Assembly (NCBI RefSeq): GCF_002305895.1
Contig: NZ_CP022203.1
Coordinates: 2,210,501-2,274,500, forward strand
Direction of reading: 5' to 3'
DNA length: 64,000 nt
From: Corallococcus macrosporus DSM 14697
GTDB taxonomy: Bacteria; Myxococcota; Myxococcia; Myxococcales; Myxococcaceae
Part shown: positions 47,887 to 60,063 of the stretch, one piece after another
Position numbering within the stretch: the first letter of the stretch is position 1
How the letters are laid out: the number at the start of each line of letters is the position of its first letter
The notes under the pieces: model-generated
Databases searched by the model: none
Seen by the model: only the letters and a program-made list of their open reading frames with translations
Told to the model about the DNA's origin: nothing
Program-made: the position numbers and the translations under genes

Positions 47887-48600
47887 TCACTCCATGGGGG
47901 CACAGCTACAGGAATCAGGTGCGTGGGCGGCTTTCTTCGGCCGACTGCTCCACACGGCGGCTCCGATGAGGAGCGCGGTGCCCGTGTATACGACTGCATC
48001 CACTTCCAGTACGAACTTGCCGATAAGGACGGCGGTTGCTGCCGCTGCGCCGAGAACGAGCGGACCGAGGCTGCGGTGCCTCCGCGCTTGGTAGGCGAGG
48101 CTCCCGAGGGCGATTAGCAGCGTGCCCGCGGTAATCGGTAGAAGCCACGCCGCGCCCATCAGGAAGGGTACTCCGAGTGCACTGAGTACACCGGCATAGG
48201 CGGGCCAACACGAGGGACAGGCGACGACAGGTAGCGCGGAGCTGAGCACGCTGGGCAGAATCGCGAGGCTGCTGCCGAAGCCTTTTCGGGGGCTTGCGAG
48301 CGGCGAAGCTTGCAGCGCAGTCACGATGGCGTCCATGGGAGGAGCGCCTCGAACGTCGCTCCCCATGTAGATGCGACATGCCGAGCCGCCTGCCGGCGCG
48401 TCTCCCGTGACGTCGCGGCCATCAACGAGAATGGTAGGAGAGCCGTATCCGCGAACGTGGGCGGGAGCATTCTCCGCGGTGACGTCGTGCTCGGACCATG
48501 ACGGCGACAGGCCGACCGTCGCGAAAGCGCGCAGGAGCTGCTCGCGGGCAACAGAAATGTTCGGGCAGTCAGGGAAGAACAGGAGTTCAACGGTCGGCAT
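47887..48600 (-). CDS. Probable mercury transporter: thioredoxin-like N-terminus, Mer-type membrane C-terminus
   Basis: A 237-residue protein. Residues 1-95 form a thioredoxin-like domain with FFPDCPNIS near the start and ACRIYMG near residue 81. The C-terminal part has four membrane segments of the MerC/MerT kind with [13 protein letters not shown], a CxxC pair in a transmembrane helix, and [15 protein letters not shown] at the end. ATG 48600 lies inside the end of merR, so translation is coupled. There is no merA here, so either the reductase is elsewhere or the metal is exported or bound. It sits inside a phage tail operon. Confidence 0.72.
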   Translation of the reverse strand: MPTVELLFFPDCPNISVAREQLLRAFATVGLSPSWSEHDVTAENAPAHVRGYGSPTILVDGRDVTGDAPAGGSACRIYMGSDVRGAPPMDAIVTALQASPLASPRKGFGSSLAILPSVLSSALPVVACPSCWPAYAGVLSALGVPFLMGAAWLLPITAGTLLIALGSLAYQARRHRSLGPLVLGAAAATAVLIGKFVLEVDAVVYTGTALLIGAAVWSSRPKKAAHAPDSCSCAPME

Positions 48601-49018
48601 GTGCAGTTCCTTCGGAATCGAGTGCATCGAGGAAGGGGCACGCGCTTGTAGGGCCTGTCCCAGTGCAGGATGCGGCGAGCTTCGCGAGGGCATCTCGCAC
48701 CCGCTGAAGCTCTGAGAGCTTGGCATCGACATCGCTGAGTTTCTCAACCGCGCGAGCCTTCACATCCGCGCACGTCTTGCCGCGCGTAACGCGCAGCGAT
48801 AGCAGCTCGAGAATCTCCTTGAGGGTGAATCCGAGCACCTTCGCGGCCTGCACGAAGCGAATGCGTCGCACCGTGTCGGCGGGGTACTGCCGGTAGCCCG
48901 AAGCATTTCGAGCGGGCCTGGGGACGAGCCCTTCTTTTTCGTAGAAGCGCACAGTCTCGACGCCGACCCCAGCGCCGCGCGCGACTTGACCGATGCTGAG
49001 ACGGTCCTTGGAGTCCAT
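48587..49018 (-). CDS. merR: MerR-family metal-responsive regulator
   Basis: A 143-residue regulator with the MerR winged-helix (LSIGQVARGAGVGVETVRFY) and C-terminal metal-binding cysteines: GKTCADVKA, LAASCTGTG and SACPFLDAL, in the positions of the three cysteines of mercury sensors. The start is ATG 49018. A MerR-type dyad stands directly before it, with little room for a leader. It forms a unit with the transporter downstream. Confidence 0.85.
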   Translation of the reverse strand: MDSKDRLSIGQVARGAGVGVETVRFYEKEGLVPRPARNASGYRQYPADTVRRIRFVQAAKVLGFTLKEILELLSLRVTRGKTCADVKARAVEKLSDVDAKLSELQRVRDALAKLAASCTGTGPTSACPFLDALDSEGTAHADR

Positions 49019-49030
49019 GCCCAAAGCATG

Positions 49031-49054
49031 GACCCTGTAGTGCACTACGGAGTC
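49031..49054 (-). promoter_or_regulatory. MerR-type operator/promoter
   Basis: Sense strand GACTCCGTAGTG-CACTACAGGGTC, an imperfect 24-base palindrome in a promoter with -35 TTGACT and a 20-base gap to a weak -10 CATGCT. Long spacers of this kind are typical of MerR-controlled promoters. The first transcribed base would be at or within a few bases of ATG 49018, so the message may be leaderless. Confidence 0.72.
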
Positions 49055-49096
49055 AAGAGGTGCGGCGAGAGTACCTAGAGCCAGGCGCTTGGCCGC

Positions 49097-49532
<436 letters not shown>

Positions 49533-49558
<26 letters not shown>

Positions 49559-50309
49559 CTGCTTCTCCTGCTCGTTCGTTGCGCCTGCGTTCCCAATACC
49601 GTTCCCGGTCTCGACGGCTCTTCTCTTTGTGGCAGTCCACACAGAGCGTCTGCCCGTTGGATGCCGTGCCATCACCGGCCTCACATACGGGGATGACATG
49701 GTCCGTGGTGAGGTTTTCAGTGCTTCCGCAGGCTCGACAGCGGTAGCCGTCACTTTGGAAGATTTCGCGCCGAATGCTCGGAACTAAATATTGCCCGCCT
49801 CGGCCAGAGCGAACCAGGGAGCGGTCAGCAACCCAGTTCGGATGGTTCTCACGGACGCGAAGTCGCAGCATGCATTCGCGGCGAAAGGATGGAATCCCAT
49901 CTCGGTAGTATGAAGGATGGATTCTGATGGTGCGTCCGCACCCACAGGCGCATGAGTGCTCGCCTTGTTGCTCGCGCACCCACCCGGCAATGTTCTTCGC
50001 GCGCGGATGCGTCACACGCAGGGCATGGCCCCGCTTGAAGCGGGGAAAGCCCTTGCGGCGATGTTGACGCGACGGTTCGAAGGATTCTCCGCAGCCGCAC
50101 GCACAGAAATGCTTGCCTCGATTGTCAGCAACCCACTGCTCGAAACCCGTCTTGGCGTTGTGTCCAGGGAGAAAACTTGGAATGCGGTTGGGCCGCGGGT
50201 CTTTGCTCATTTCGAGGCGACCGCTGCAACCACAGAAACAAGAGTGCTCGTAGAAGCGAGGGCCGAGGGGAGCAGAAGCACGAGGAGGCGGTTGAGGAGA
50301 GGGTGTCAT
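49533..50309 (-). CDS. HNH endonuclease with three Cys-x-Cys-Gly-Cys repeats
   Basis: A 258-residue protein. The N-terminal half has three related segments ([30 protein letters not shown]), each followed by a similar FxxGH-type piece ([33 protein letters not shown]), probably DNA-binding zinc modules. The C-terminal third is an HNH nuclease: [17 protein letters not shown], then [16 protein letters not shown]. It is placed between sheath and tube genes and coupled to both, like a homing endonuclease. ATG 50309 overlaps the sheath stop by four bases. Confidence 0.85.
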
Positions 50310-52514
50310 CCAGCCAGCTCCGCTTCCAGGGCGCGGGTGTCCTGAGAAACCCGCAGGACGATGAACTCGGCGGGCTTGTTGGTAGCGAGCCCAATGCGCG
50401 CCACCAGCTTGCCGGCGAAGACGACGGACGGCGGGTTGAGGGCGTCCGAGACGTCGACGAAGAAGGCCTTGGCGGGCTCCTGGCTGCGGAACGCGCCATT
50501 CTTCATCTGGGCGAGGAGGAAGGCGGCAATGGAGCGCCGCACCTGGGCGCGCAGCCCTTCTGTGTTGTTGCGGTGCCGGGCGAACTGCAGCCCTGCCTTG
50601 AGACTGCGCTCGATGAAGGACACACCCCGCCGCTCGGCGACGTAGGGGAAGTTGCCGCTGGCCTTCAGCGTGCGCGAGCCGTCGATGAAGCGCGGCAGGC
50701 CCGGCCCCGTGGTGAGGGGATTGATGCGGCGGGGGTAGACGAGGTCCCTCTTCTTTTCGTCCAGAACTTCCTTAGACTCGAAGCCGAGGACGCCGAACAT
50801 TCGCCCGGCTTCGATGCCTGCGGGGGCGTCATACACACCGCCGGGGCGCGCGGAGTCGTTGCGCGCGAAGACGCCGGCGATGATGCCGGAGGGCGGGACG
50901 ACGAGCTGCTCCACGTTGCCGAAGACGCCGCGGGCGGGGTTGAGCACCTTGACGCGGGGCCAGTAGAGGGCCGCATGCTCAGAGAGGCCTTCGAGGGCGG
51001 CCTCCTGCGAGACGTAGGAGACGATGTCCGCCGCGCTGTAGCCCGCGGGCGAGTCCAAGAGTGCGAAGGCCAAGCCATCGCGGGCCACCTCGCAGTAGCG
51101 CACCATGGCGTTGTGGACGGCGGGCGTGGCGCGCCCGGGCACCAGGAGGAGGGAGACGTCTTGCACCGCGTCGAGCGCGTAAAAGGCCGCTCCCGCTGGC
51201 CTCGGAGCCGATGAAGTCCGTGTCGTCCAAGCCGACGAGGCCGTCCGCACCGCCCGAGAGGGCCACCGTCTGCACGTCGAGGAGCGCGTCCGGTTGCACC
51301 ATGAAGGCCCGGACGTAGGTGGAGCCGGTGCGCTCGTCATTGAGGACGCGCTCGACGTAGCGTGCGTCGCCCCGGGCCGAGGAGAGGTTGGGGAAGGACT
51401 CGCGGTAGGCACCGTCCTCGAGGACGAGGACGTCGAAGGCGTCGGGCGAGCCATTCGTCGCGAGGCGCACCTCCACCTCGATGCGGTTGGCGTAAGTGCC
51501 CGCGTCCTTGGCCTCCAGGTGGAGGGCGTCCACCGCCCCTGAGGCGTCGCCCGTGTGCAGCAGCGCGTCCAGGCCGAGGGCGGAGCCCGCGTCGCCCTGC
51601 GCAAGCAAGGAGGCTCCAGGCCCCGTGGACTGGGTGAGCACCTGCAGAGTCCCGAGTGAGGAGGGCGCCACGCGGACACCCGCCACGGCAGCCTCCATGA
51701 GGGCCCGTACCTCAGCCAGCTCGACGGCGCGCAGACTCTGGACGTTGCCGCTACCCACCTGGGGGCCGAGAGGGAAGCCGAAGGCGGCGCCAGCCACCTC
51801 GTCGCCTACCTCCAAGCGGCTGGAGACGCCCCGGGTGTCGCTGGCGATTCTCAGCACACCGTCCTCCACGGTGGCGCGCCCCCCAACGATGCTCGCGTTG
51901 AGGACGGCGGCCACCTCCTGGGCGGTGGCCTGGGCCATGTCATCGAAGTCTCGCTCGGTGAAGGGGATGAAGACGTCGCGCCCGTCGTCGACGCGCACCC
52001 GGAGCGACTGTCCGGCGGTGAGGGCGTAGGGCCCGGGGCGGCCCGCGGAGACAGAAGCCGCGGCGCCGGAGAAGACGACGTCCACCGCCTCGGCGCCGTT
52101 GACGGATACTCCCAGGCGCTGGCCGTCTCCGAGGGTGAAGGGAGGCCGCAGGGTGCCGCGCACGACAGCAGGCGTGGGCCCGCCTCCCGTGGTGAGGGCC
52201 GCCGCCGCGCGCGTGGCCGTGTGCGACTCGGGGTCGAAGGCGTCCTCGTAGTGGACGGTGCGCACCACCCAAAGGTGGCTGCCGCCATTTTCGAAGAAGC
52301 CCATGGCGGCCAGGGCCAGGTCGGAGTCCGGGGTGAAGCCGCCGAAGGTGGCCTGGTACTCATCGAAGGAGGTGCACAGCACGGCCTGGCCAATGGGGCC
52401 ACGCTCCGCCAGGCCGACGGCGCCAGCCACGGAGGTAGGGGCGGCGGGAATGCCGCGGATGCGCGGCTCCTCCTCCTCCACGACGATTTTCGACGACAGC
52501 AACTCACGACTCAT
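50306..52514 (-). pseudogene. Tail sheath protein with one apparent frameshift
   Basis: The gene reads in one frame from ATG 52514 through about 51195 ([19 protein letters not shown], the typical sheath start, to [12 protein letters not shown]) and in another frame from there to 50306 ([19 protein letters not shown], then RRISLLTTGPG-like and [19 protein letters not shown]). One extra G in the GGG at 51192-51194 explains the break; without it the protein has about 735 residues. The protein should form the contractile sheath. Either the prophage is defective or the assembly has an error. The shadow continuation of frame one is arginine-rich. Confidence 0.85.
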
Positions 52515-52840
52515 GGGGCACCTCGCTTCTTCCGAGACACGCGCGCAGACGCTTCCGGCGCGGAAAGGGGCGGAGACGACACAGGGGATGGGGATGCCGG
52601 TCGCTTCAGGACGACCTCGCCCCGGCGAATGGCAGCCGCCACCAGAGGCACGGAGAGGACGGCCTCAGGGACGTCCTCCAGCGTGACGCCCGTGGCCAGG
52701 GTGAGGGAGGAGGGCAGGCGCCGGCCGCCACGGCCTGGCTGCACGCCGCAGGCGCATGCGCCGCGCGCCACGCAGTACGACTCATGGGGCAGGAGGAAGG
52801 TGGCGAGCCTGCCCACGGCATTGGTGAGGGTGACACTCAT
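52511..52840 (-). CDS. Hypothetical protein of the head-tail region
   Basis: A 109-residue protein from [18 protein letters not shown], with a CACG motif near residue 29, a beta-rich middle ([19 protein letters not shown]) and a basic Ser/Pro tail. It overlaps both neighbours by four bases. Family not recognised. Confidence 0.65.
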   Translation of the reverse strand: MSVTLTNAVGRLATFLLPHESYCVARGACACGVQPGRGGRRLPSSLTLATGVTLEDVPEAVLSVPLVAAAIRRGEVVLKRPASPSPVSSPPLSAPEASARVSRKKRGAP

Positions 52841-53739
52841 GAGGTGCCTCCAGAGAGAGAGTCGGTTTCGAGGTGCGTCCCGGCGACGGCCTTGCCGATG
52901 TCGAGGGGCAGGCCCTCGTCCACGTCGAAGCCGCGCACCACCAAGCCCCAGGTGAAGGCGCGCACGTCGTCACGGCTGCCCAGTTGCGTGCGCACCTCGC
53001 CGTCCGCGTCCATTTCCCAGCGGACGGTGCCGAGTGAGGCGTCCTCGGCGTCCCTCGGCATGGCCAGCCAGCGGTTGCGGTTGAGGAAGGTGGCCACGGC
53101 GGCCATGAGGTTGAAGAGCTCGGCGGTGCGCTCGGAGGCCACCGTGAGGGTGAAGGCCAAATCCACCGTGTACGCGGGGCGCCTGCGCACCAGCTCCGTG
53201 CCGGAGGGGCCCTGCACCACGTCCTCATGGAGGACGTTGGTGGAGTAGCGACGACTCTCGCGCAGCGTGGGGCCTGACAGCACCACCGAGGGCAGCGAGG
53301 CCATGGCAATGACGTTGAGGCCGTCGGCCACCGTGTCGTCGTAGTCGACGGAGACGCTGGCACTGACGTTGGCCACCACCTGCCGCTTCAACTCACGCAG
53401 CAGGGTGCGTACGAGGCGGGTGAGGTCCGCTTCCTTCGCAACGCGCGGGCGCAGGTAGCGGTACGCCCCCGGAAGGACAGCGGCCTCGCCTGGAATGGGG
53501 CATCCGTCCGCGGAGAGGTTGAGCACCTCCACGTCGACGGTGCCCACCTCGTGGACCGGCGTCCGCACATCCGCGAAGTGGGTGCCCGCATCTTCACGGA
53601 TGGAGAGCACCTCCGCGCGCAGTCCGCCCAGGCGCACGGCCACGTGTGCCGCGAAGCCGACGCCAACGAGGCGGAGAATGTCGCCGCCGCTGGTGGGGCC
53701 CGAGGAGGGCGTCACGGAGGTAAGGGAGGGGACGGCCAT
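52837..53739 (-). CDS. Tail-completion-like protein with an IPT/TIG domain
   Basis: A 300-residue protein. Residues 1-95 form an IPT/TIG Ig-like domain ([21 protein letters not shown], split between strands). The remainder ([38 protein letters not shown], then [15 protein letters not shown]) resembles head-tail or tail-completion proteins placed before sheath genes. The start codon at 53739 overlaps the end of the next upstream gene. Confidence 0.68.
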   Translation of the reverse strand: MAVPSLTSVTPSSGPTSGGDILRLVGVGFAAHVAVRLGGLRAEVLSIREDAGTHFADVRTPVHEVGTVDVEVLNLSADGCPIPGEAAVLPGAYRYLRPRVAKEADLTRLVRTLLRELKRQVVANVSASVSVDYDDTVADGLNVIAMASLPSVVLSGPTLRESRRYSTNVLHEDVVQGPSGTELVRRRPAYTVDLAFTLTVASERTAELFNLMAAVATFLNRNRWLAMPRDAEDASLGTVRWEMDADGEVRTQLGSRDDVRAFTWGLVVRGFDVDEGLPLDIGKAVAGTHLETDSLSGGTS

Positions 53740-54344
53740 TACCCGGGACCTCCGAGGCCCAGCTCCTTCGCGACGCGTGCGAGGAAGCGGCGACTGGCGC
53801 CTTGGCGAAACCGTGCGAAGGCCGGCCGGAGGAAGGGGCGTGCCGGTGTCTGCGTCACAATGACGCCGCGTCCACTGCCGCCGGTCCGTGACTGGCCGGC
53901 CAAGCCGGCTTGGCGCAACAGCGAGAAGAGGAAGCGCCGCATCTTCGGCGTCATGGGGATGGCGACGGGCGGACCTCCGTACTCCTGCAGCTGCGCCACG
54001 TCGACGAGGGATTCGCCGTCTGGACTCTTCGCCGAGCGCGACACGCCGATGAAGGCCTCGTCACCTTCCACGACGACGGAGATGGAGTTGCGCAGCGCGC
54101 CGGAGACGAGGAGGGCCTTCGTCCCGTTGAAGCCTGCGAGTTGGCGCGCCGCCAGGGTGAGAGGGGAGGGTGGGCGGAGTGGCTCGCCACCTGGCGCCTG
54201 CTGGGAGAGGCCCTGCACCACCTCCTTGCGCAGGGCATGCGCCTCCTGGCGCAGGGCCGCCTGCATCGCCCCCTCAAGGCGCGACGAGCCCGCCTCCAGC
54301 AGCTTACGGGCCCGTGCCCAGTCTCCGGTGCGCGAGACGGCCAT
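53739..54344 (-). CDS. Phage virion morphogenesis/tail-completion protein
   Basis: A 201-residue protein from [59 protein letters not shown], and the C-terminal [17 protein letters not shown] are the pattern of gpG/HK97 gp10-type proteins. ATG 54344 is a better start than the longer frame, which overlaps the HExxH gene. Confidence 0.75.
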   Translation of the reverse strand: MAVSRTGDWARARKLLEAGSSRLEGAMQAALRQEAHALRKEVVQGLSQQAPGGEPLRPPSPLTLAARQLAGFNGTKALLVSGALRNSISVVVEGDEAFIGVSRSAKSPDGESLVDVAQLQEYGGPPVAIPMTPKMRRFLFSLLRQAGLAGQSRTGGSGRGVIVTQTPARPFLRPAFARFRQGASRRFLARVAKELGLGGPG

Positions 54345-54351
54345 GGGCGTC

Positions 54352-54993
54352 TCAGCCCTTCTTCGCCCGCAGGTGGGGGACGTGCGAGTTGAACCACTCG
54401 AGGGCCACGTGGGTGGCCTCACTCACCACCGCACCGTGGCGGACGGACACCGAGGTGAGGGCCAGGGTGTGCGCGGCGACTTCGACGTCCTCCGGCCGGC
54501 AGCCGTAGTGCTTGAGGCCCTCGGCCATGGGGCGCACGGCGGGCAGGGTGCCGTAGCGCCAGTAGTGCAGCTCCAGGTTGCAGGTGTACGCCTCGGCCTC
54601 GTAGCGCGCGCGCGCGGAGGAACTGGTGGCGTAGGCCAGCTCGTAGCTGGGGCCCTCCTCGTCATGCTGGACGACGTGCTGGTGCTCGTGGACGCACACC
54701 ACCACCTGGGCCCACAAGTCCCAGCCGGACTTCGGCGTGCCCACCTCGAAGGGCAGGTAGAGGGTGCGGCCCACGGTGGTGGCGTAGCGCTGGAGGAAGC
54801 GCTGCCTGTCGAGGATGCCCATGCGTTGAAGCACTTCGGCCGCAAGCTGCATTTCGAGGGAGTCGGCCTTGTTGGCCGTCTTGGTGCGGAAGCGCTCCTG
54901 CATGTACTTCCAGAAGGCCCACACCTCCGCGGGCTGGATGTCGCGCTGGAAGAGGCCGCCCACTCGGGGGAGGGACTGGAGGTAACCCTTCAC
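54352..54993 (-). CDS. Putative zinc metallopeptidase within the head-gene cluster
   Basis: A 213-residue protein with [18 protein letters not shown] near residue 105: an HExxH zinc motif with further histidines. [14 protein letters not shown] about 35 residues later could provide a third ligand. Otherwise helical. It has no signal peptide. Structural genes flank it on both sides, so it may process a virion part or be carried as cargo. The substrate cannot be told. Confidence 0.68.
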   Translation of the reverse strand: MKGYLQSLPRVGGLFQRDIQPAEVWAFWKYMQERFRTKTANKADSLEMQLAAEVLQRMGILDRQRFLQRYATTVGRTLYLPFEVGTPKSGWDLWAQVVVCVHEHQHVVQHDEEGPSYELAYATSSSARARYEAEAYTCNLELHYWRYGTLPAVRPMAEGLKHYGCRPEDVEVAAHTLALTSVSVRHGAVVSEATHVALEWFNSHVPHLRAKKG

Positions 54994-55298
54994 AGGACAC
55001 CGCCTTTCTCGGCGCCCGCGTCCACGGTGCCGGCGTCGAAGGTGCCCGCGTCCACGGTGATGGGCAGGCAGGTGTGGCCGGCGACGCCCTCTTCGTTGAC
55101 GTAGGTGCAGGTGAAGGCTGTGCTGCTGTGCTCGCTGACCGCGTCGCAGTCGGCCAGTGGCTGCCAGTTGTCGTCGCCGTTGCAGATTTCGGCGACGTTG
55201 CCGGCGCAGCGCGTGGACACCGGCGCGCAGCCGTCCGGCGCGCGGCAGCGGGTGAGGAGGGCGGTGGCGAGAAGTGGGGCGAGTAGCAGTGCTTTCAC
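54990..55298 (-). CDS. Exported cysteine-rich small protein
   Basis: A 102-residue protein with a signal peptide (MKALLLAPLLATALLTRC; the cysteine may be a lipobox variant) and about seven further cysteines (GCAPVSTRCAGNVAEICN, LADCDAV, TCTYVN, HTCLP). It ends in a Val/Asp/Ala-rich repeat (TFDAGTVDAG). This layout is common in myxobacterial secreted proteins. It overlaps both neighbours by four bases. It is unusual inside a head operon; likely cargo or a surface-active moron. Confidence 0.7.
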   Translation of the reverse strand: MKALLLAPLLATALLTRCRAPDGCAPVSTRCAGNVAEICNGDDNWQPLADCDAVSEHSSTAFTCTYVNEEGVAGHTCLPITVDAGTFDAGTVDAGAEKGGVL

Positions 55299-55819
55299 GT
55301 GAGTCCTCGGGCTTGGGGCCTGTCGTTGAAGGTGACGAGCAAGAGATTCCGGCGAGGCCTCCGGCGGTGGAGTCCGAAGCCCGTGGGGCGCGCCTCCGTG
55401 ACGTACAGCCCGGGGGGCGTCCTCACGGCCTGCACGAGGGCGCCCGCGACGTCGTAGAGGGCGCCCAGCCTGTCACTGGGACGGATGAGGGCGTCACCCG
55501 TGGCCGCATCGACGAGTCCGAGGCGCTCCAAGTCTCGGAAGTGGAAGACGAGTTCGAAGCTCGTCCGGGGGCTGTTGCCGGAAGGAGTCATGCGCAATGA
55601 CTCAAAGGCATCCGGCTCCACCTGGCAGGGGACACGCACGGGCGGAAATTCGCGACGGAAGGCATCGGCAAGGCCGTCGTCGTCCGAGTCCTCCAGCACC
55701 GGCTCGCGGAAGTCCGCGTCGTACCCGCTGGCATGGGGGCTCGGGCCCGGGCTCGCCATGGCGGCGGTGTCCAAGCGGTGCAGCTCCGCGAGGAAGGGGA
55801 AGATGAGTCTGCCCCTCAT
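55295..55819 (-). CDS. Hypothetical head-region protein
   Basis: A 174-residue protein from MRGRLIFPFLAELHRLDT. Its middle (FREPVLEDSDDDGLADAFR) is acidic and has a DxDxDG-like calcium loop, and the C-terminus (FELVFHFRDLERLG, then GLYVTEARPTGFGLHRRR) looks like a head-closure protein. ATG 55819 shares a base with the stop of the upstream gene. Confidence 0.68.
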   Translation of the reverse strand: MRGRLIFPFLAELHRLDTAAMASPGPSPHASGYDADFREPVLEDSDDDGLADAFRREFPPVRVPCQVEPDAFESLRMTPSGNSPRTSFELVFHFRDLERLGLVDAATGDALIRPSDRLGALYDVAGALVQAVRTPPGLYVTEARPTGFGLHRRRPRRNLLLVTFNDRPQARGLT

Positions 55820-56457
55820 CAGGCCACTCCGGGCAGGGAGGGCTTCACATAGGGGGCGAGGAGGGTGTCCACCTCCGGCTCTCCGGTGAGAGGCCGCACC
55901 GCGGGGCGGACACTGTCGAGGCGGTAGCTCTGCTCGCGCGTCCTCTCCTCCACCACCCGCCAGCGCGTGCGCTCCTCCAGGGAAGCCTCGTCCGCCAGCG
56001 GCGAGAGGCTGCGAAGGACGAGGAGCATGCAGGCGCGGCGGATGGCGGGCGGTGTGCGACCCTCGGGCGTCCCGTCCGCTTCGGTGTAGCCCCAGCGCGC
56101 GCCTACGGTGATGTTGTCCTCGCCGCGCGGGAAGACACGGCCATGGCGGAAGGTGAGGCGAGGCCCGTCGAAGCCCGCGCCTACCGGAGCGCCCACCACC
56201 ACCAGGCGCTCCTTGGAGAAGGACACGTCCGCCCCGTACATCGCCAGGCGGTAGAGGCGGATGGGCGGTACCGGCAGCCAGAGGGACGGGGTGCCGCGCC
56301 CGTCGAGGTGCAACGTCGCCGAGCGCGGCTCGAAGTACCACCCTGTCACCTTGTCGATGGTGCGCGTCGCCTCTTCCAGGAGGACGGCCAGGCGGGTGTC
56401 GCCCGCCATGGCCGGTGTGACGCCCTCGGCGCGCATGTCGGCCACCGTGGCGTACAC
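55819..56457 (-). CDS. Head-tail connector-like protein
   Basis: A 212-residue protein (GTG start, MYATVADMRAEGVTPAMAGD). LAVLLEEATRTIDKVTGWYF in the N-terminal helix bundle is the mark of gp6-type connectors; the C-terminal half adds beta strands (LTFRHGRVFPRGEDNITVGA). It should bind the portal ring. It follows the 56459 gene with one base between. Confidence 0.72.
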   Translation of the reverse strand: MYATVADMRAEGVTPAMAGDTRLAVLLEEATRTIDKVTGWYFEPRSATLHLDGRGTPSLWLPVPPIRLYRLAMYGADVSFSKERLVVVGAPVGAGFDGPRLTFRHGRVFPRGEDNITVGARWGYTEADGTPEGRTPPAIRRACMLLVLRSLSPLADEASLEERTRWRVVEERTREQSYRLDSVRPAVRPLTGEPEVDTLLAPYVKPSLPGVA

Positions 56458-56458
56458 G

Positions 56459-56836
<378 letters not shown>

Positions 56837-56844
56837 GGTGGGCC

Positions 56845-57785
56845 TCACAGCTGCACGTTGATGGCCTTGGCCGTGCCCGGCTCCTCCGCGAACTTCGCGT
56901 CGAAGCGCAGCGTGGCCACCACCTTCAGCGTCCCCTCGGAGATGTCGCGCGCCGACTCGAGCCGAATCTGCCGCCAGATGCCGACGTGGATATTCTTGGG
57001 GTTGCACAGGAGGATGGCCGTGCGGTCATTCGTCGCGCCGAGGTTCTCCGGCCAGAGAGGAATGGGCCGCAGCGGGACGCCCGAGTAGAGGACCGGCGCG
57101 TCGCCCTCGAGGAACTTGTCGCCGACAGCCGTGGCCCGCTCCGCCAGCGTGCTGCGGTAGTCCAGGTCCGCGTCTACGCTGGTAAGAGGAACCCCATGCT
57201 GCTCTTGTCGCGCAGATGCTCCGAGGGCAGCGACTTGAGCAAGTCGCCGAGGACGTCCTTGGAGATGGGGGCGCCGGCCGCGTCCACGACGTTGCTGGTG
57301 GCCTGCTTCAGCACGCCATCCATCGTGGCGAGGAAGGCGTCCGAGGAGGCCGTGTCCCCGTTGACGAGGATTTCCTCCATGTCGCGGCTGATGGCGTCCG
57401 CCATCATCTCCATGAGCGTCTGGCGCAGCTCGCCGCGCTCGATGGAGTCCTCCAGCACCTCGTCGGAGAGGCGCACCTCGCCCTTGAAGAGCTTGGCGTC
57501 CAGCTCCACCTGGGAGAGGTCGGGCTTCACGCGCTGGGCGGCGGGGACGGCGGTGGCTTCCTGGCCGGGGCGGAGGATGCGGCTGCCGAATTTCAGTTTG
57601 CTGAACTGCTGCTTGGGGGCAGCCATGGGCACGACGGTGCATTGCTGCAGGAGCACCGACTGCTTGATGAGCAGGCGCATGAACTTCTGCGCCTGGGCGG
57701 GCTGGAGGATGCCGCCGCCCGCCGTGAGGTCGGCGAGGGCCAGGTCGGCCTTCTCCAGGAGGGTGCGATTGTCGAGACGACTCAT
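56845..57785 (-). pseudogene. Major capsid protein (HK97 fold) with one apparent frameshift
   Basis: Reads from ATG 57785 ([20 protein letters not shown]) through [20 protein letters not shown] to about 57186, where the frame ends in MGFLLPA; the continuation in the next frame is [17 protein letters not shown] to [19 protein letters not shown] at 56845. Together this is a capsid protein of about 313 residues with the N-terminal helix, a stretch near [14 protein letters not shown] and the C-terminal strand of HK97-fold proteins. A one-base loss, or a -1 slip at CTCTTACC, explains the break. Homology is by pattern and by position after scaffold. Confidence 0.82.
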
Positions 57786-57830
57786 GAGGGCTTCCTTGGG
57801 CGGTGAGGCTTCCTGGGTGCGGGTGGGACG

Positions 57831-58519
57831 TCAGACGTCGTGGAAGGAAAGCGCTTTGTCGACGCTCTCCCGGTTGAGGGGCTTGTTGAGGTCGAGCGGC
57901 CAGCCGACGTCCTCGACGATGGGCTTGGGCGGGCGCTCCGCGGGGGCGGTGCTGTTGGGCAGGCCGAACTGCTTCTCGACGCGGCCGAGGCGCTGGTGCT
58001 GCTCCTTCACGGAGCCCTCCAGCGCGCGGACGGCGTCGGTGAGCTTCATCAGGCCTTCCATGACGCCAGAGGCGTCGGGGCCCGGCGTGGGCGCGGGTGC
58101 GGGCGGAGCCGGCGGCGGAGTCGGAGCGGGGTTGGCGGCCTTGGCGCGCGCCTCGACGTCATCCTCCTCGTCCTCGTCCTCCAGCGTGTCGGCCAGCGCG
58201 CGCAGGTGCTGGGCCACCTCCACCACACGCACGCCGTCGATGCCGTCCGTGGAAGCCAATGCCTCGACGAGGGCCGTCACCGCTTCGAGGGCTTGCTGGG
58301 CCGTGGCGAGGAGCGCGTCATCGGCCTTGGACGTGTCCGAGGTGGTGCTGGTGGCGCCCTCGGCATGCGAGGTGTCCTGGGGAGCGTCGTGCATGGTGTC
58401 TCCGTCTCGCTTCACGAGGAGGAAGCGGTGCTTGTTGGCGGCCCTGTCCACGAGGGAGACCTCCTCGACCACCATGTCGACGAGGCGGTGGACGGAGGCG
58501 GAGCCTTGGGTGGTGCTCG

Positions 58520-58523
<4 letters not shown>
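57831..58523 (-). CDS. Scaffold-like protein
   Basis: A 230-residue protein: [20 protein letters not shown] near residue 20 resembles a C-terminal prohead protease motif or its substrate, then an acidic helical region ([14 protein letters not shown]), a Pro-rich linker and a C-terminal helix ([20 protein letters not shown]). It should be the capsid assembly scaffold. It overlaps the Dam/XkdF gene by four bases. Confidence 0.72.
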
Positions 58524-59864
<1,341 letters not shown>

Positions 59865-59872
<8 letters not shown>

Positions 59873-60044
59873 CGCAGAGGCCCTCCGGGTCGAAGCCCCA
59901 CGTCAGCTCTCCTGAGGTGGGGAGGTTGAGGTCGCGAGGCCAGACGACGGGCGTCGCCTCGGCCTTGGTCGTGGACTCCGGCGTTGTCGTGTTGCCCTCC
60001 GGCGTCGGAGGTGAGGTGGGAGTAGGTGTCGGGGTGGCCGGCAT
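59865..60044 (-). CDS. Small Thr/Pro-rich protein
   Basis: A 59-residue protein that starts at ATG 60044, with GGAG upstream: a Pro/Thr-rich N-terminal half (MPATPTPTPTSPPTPEG) and a more ordered C-terminus (VVWPRDLNLPTSGELTWGFD). Its stop overlaps the start of the Dam/XkdF gene. It is the first gene after late promoter C. No homology recognised; possibly a coat or regulatory peptide. Confidence 0.6.
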
Positions 60045-60063
60045 GGCGTTTCGTCTCCGAAAG

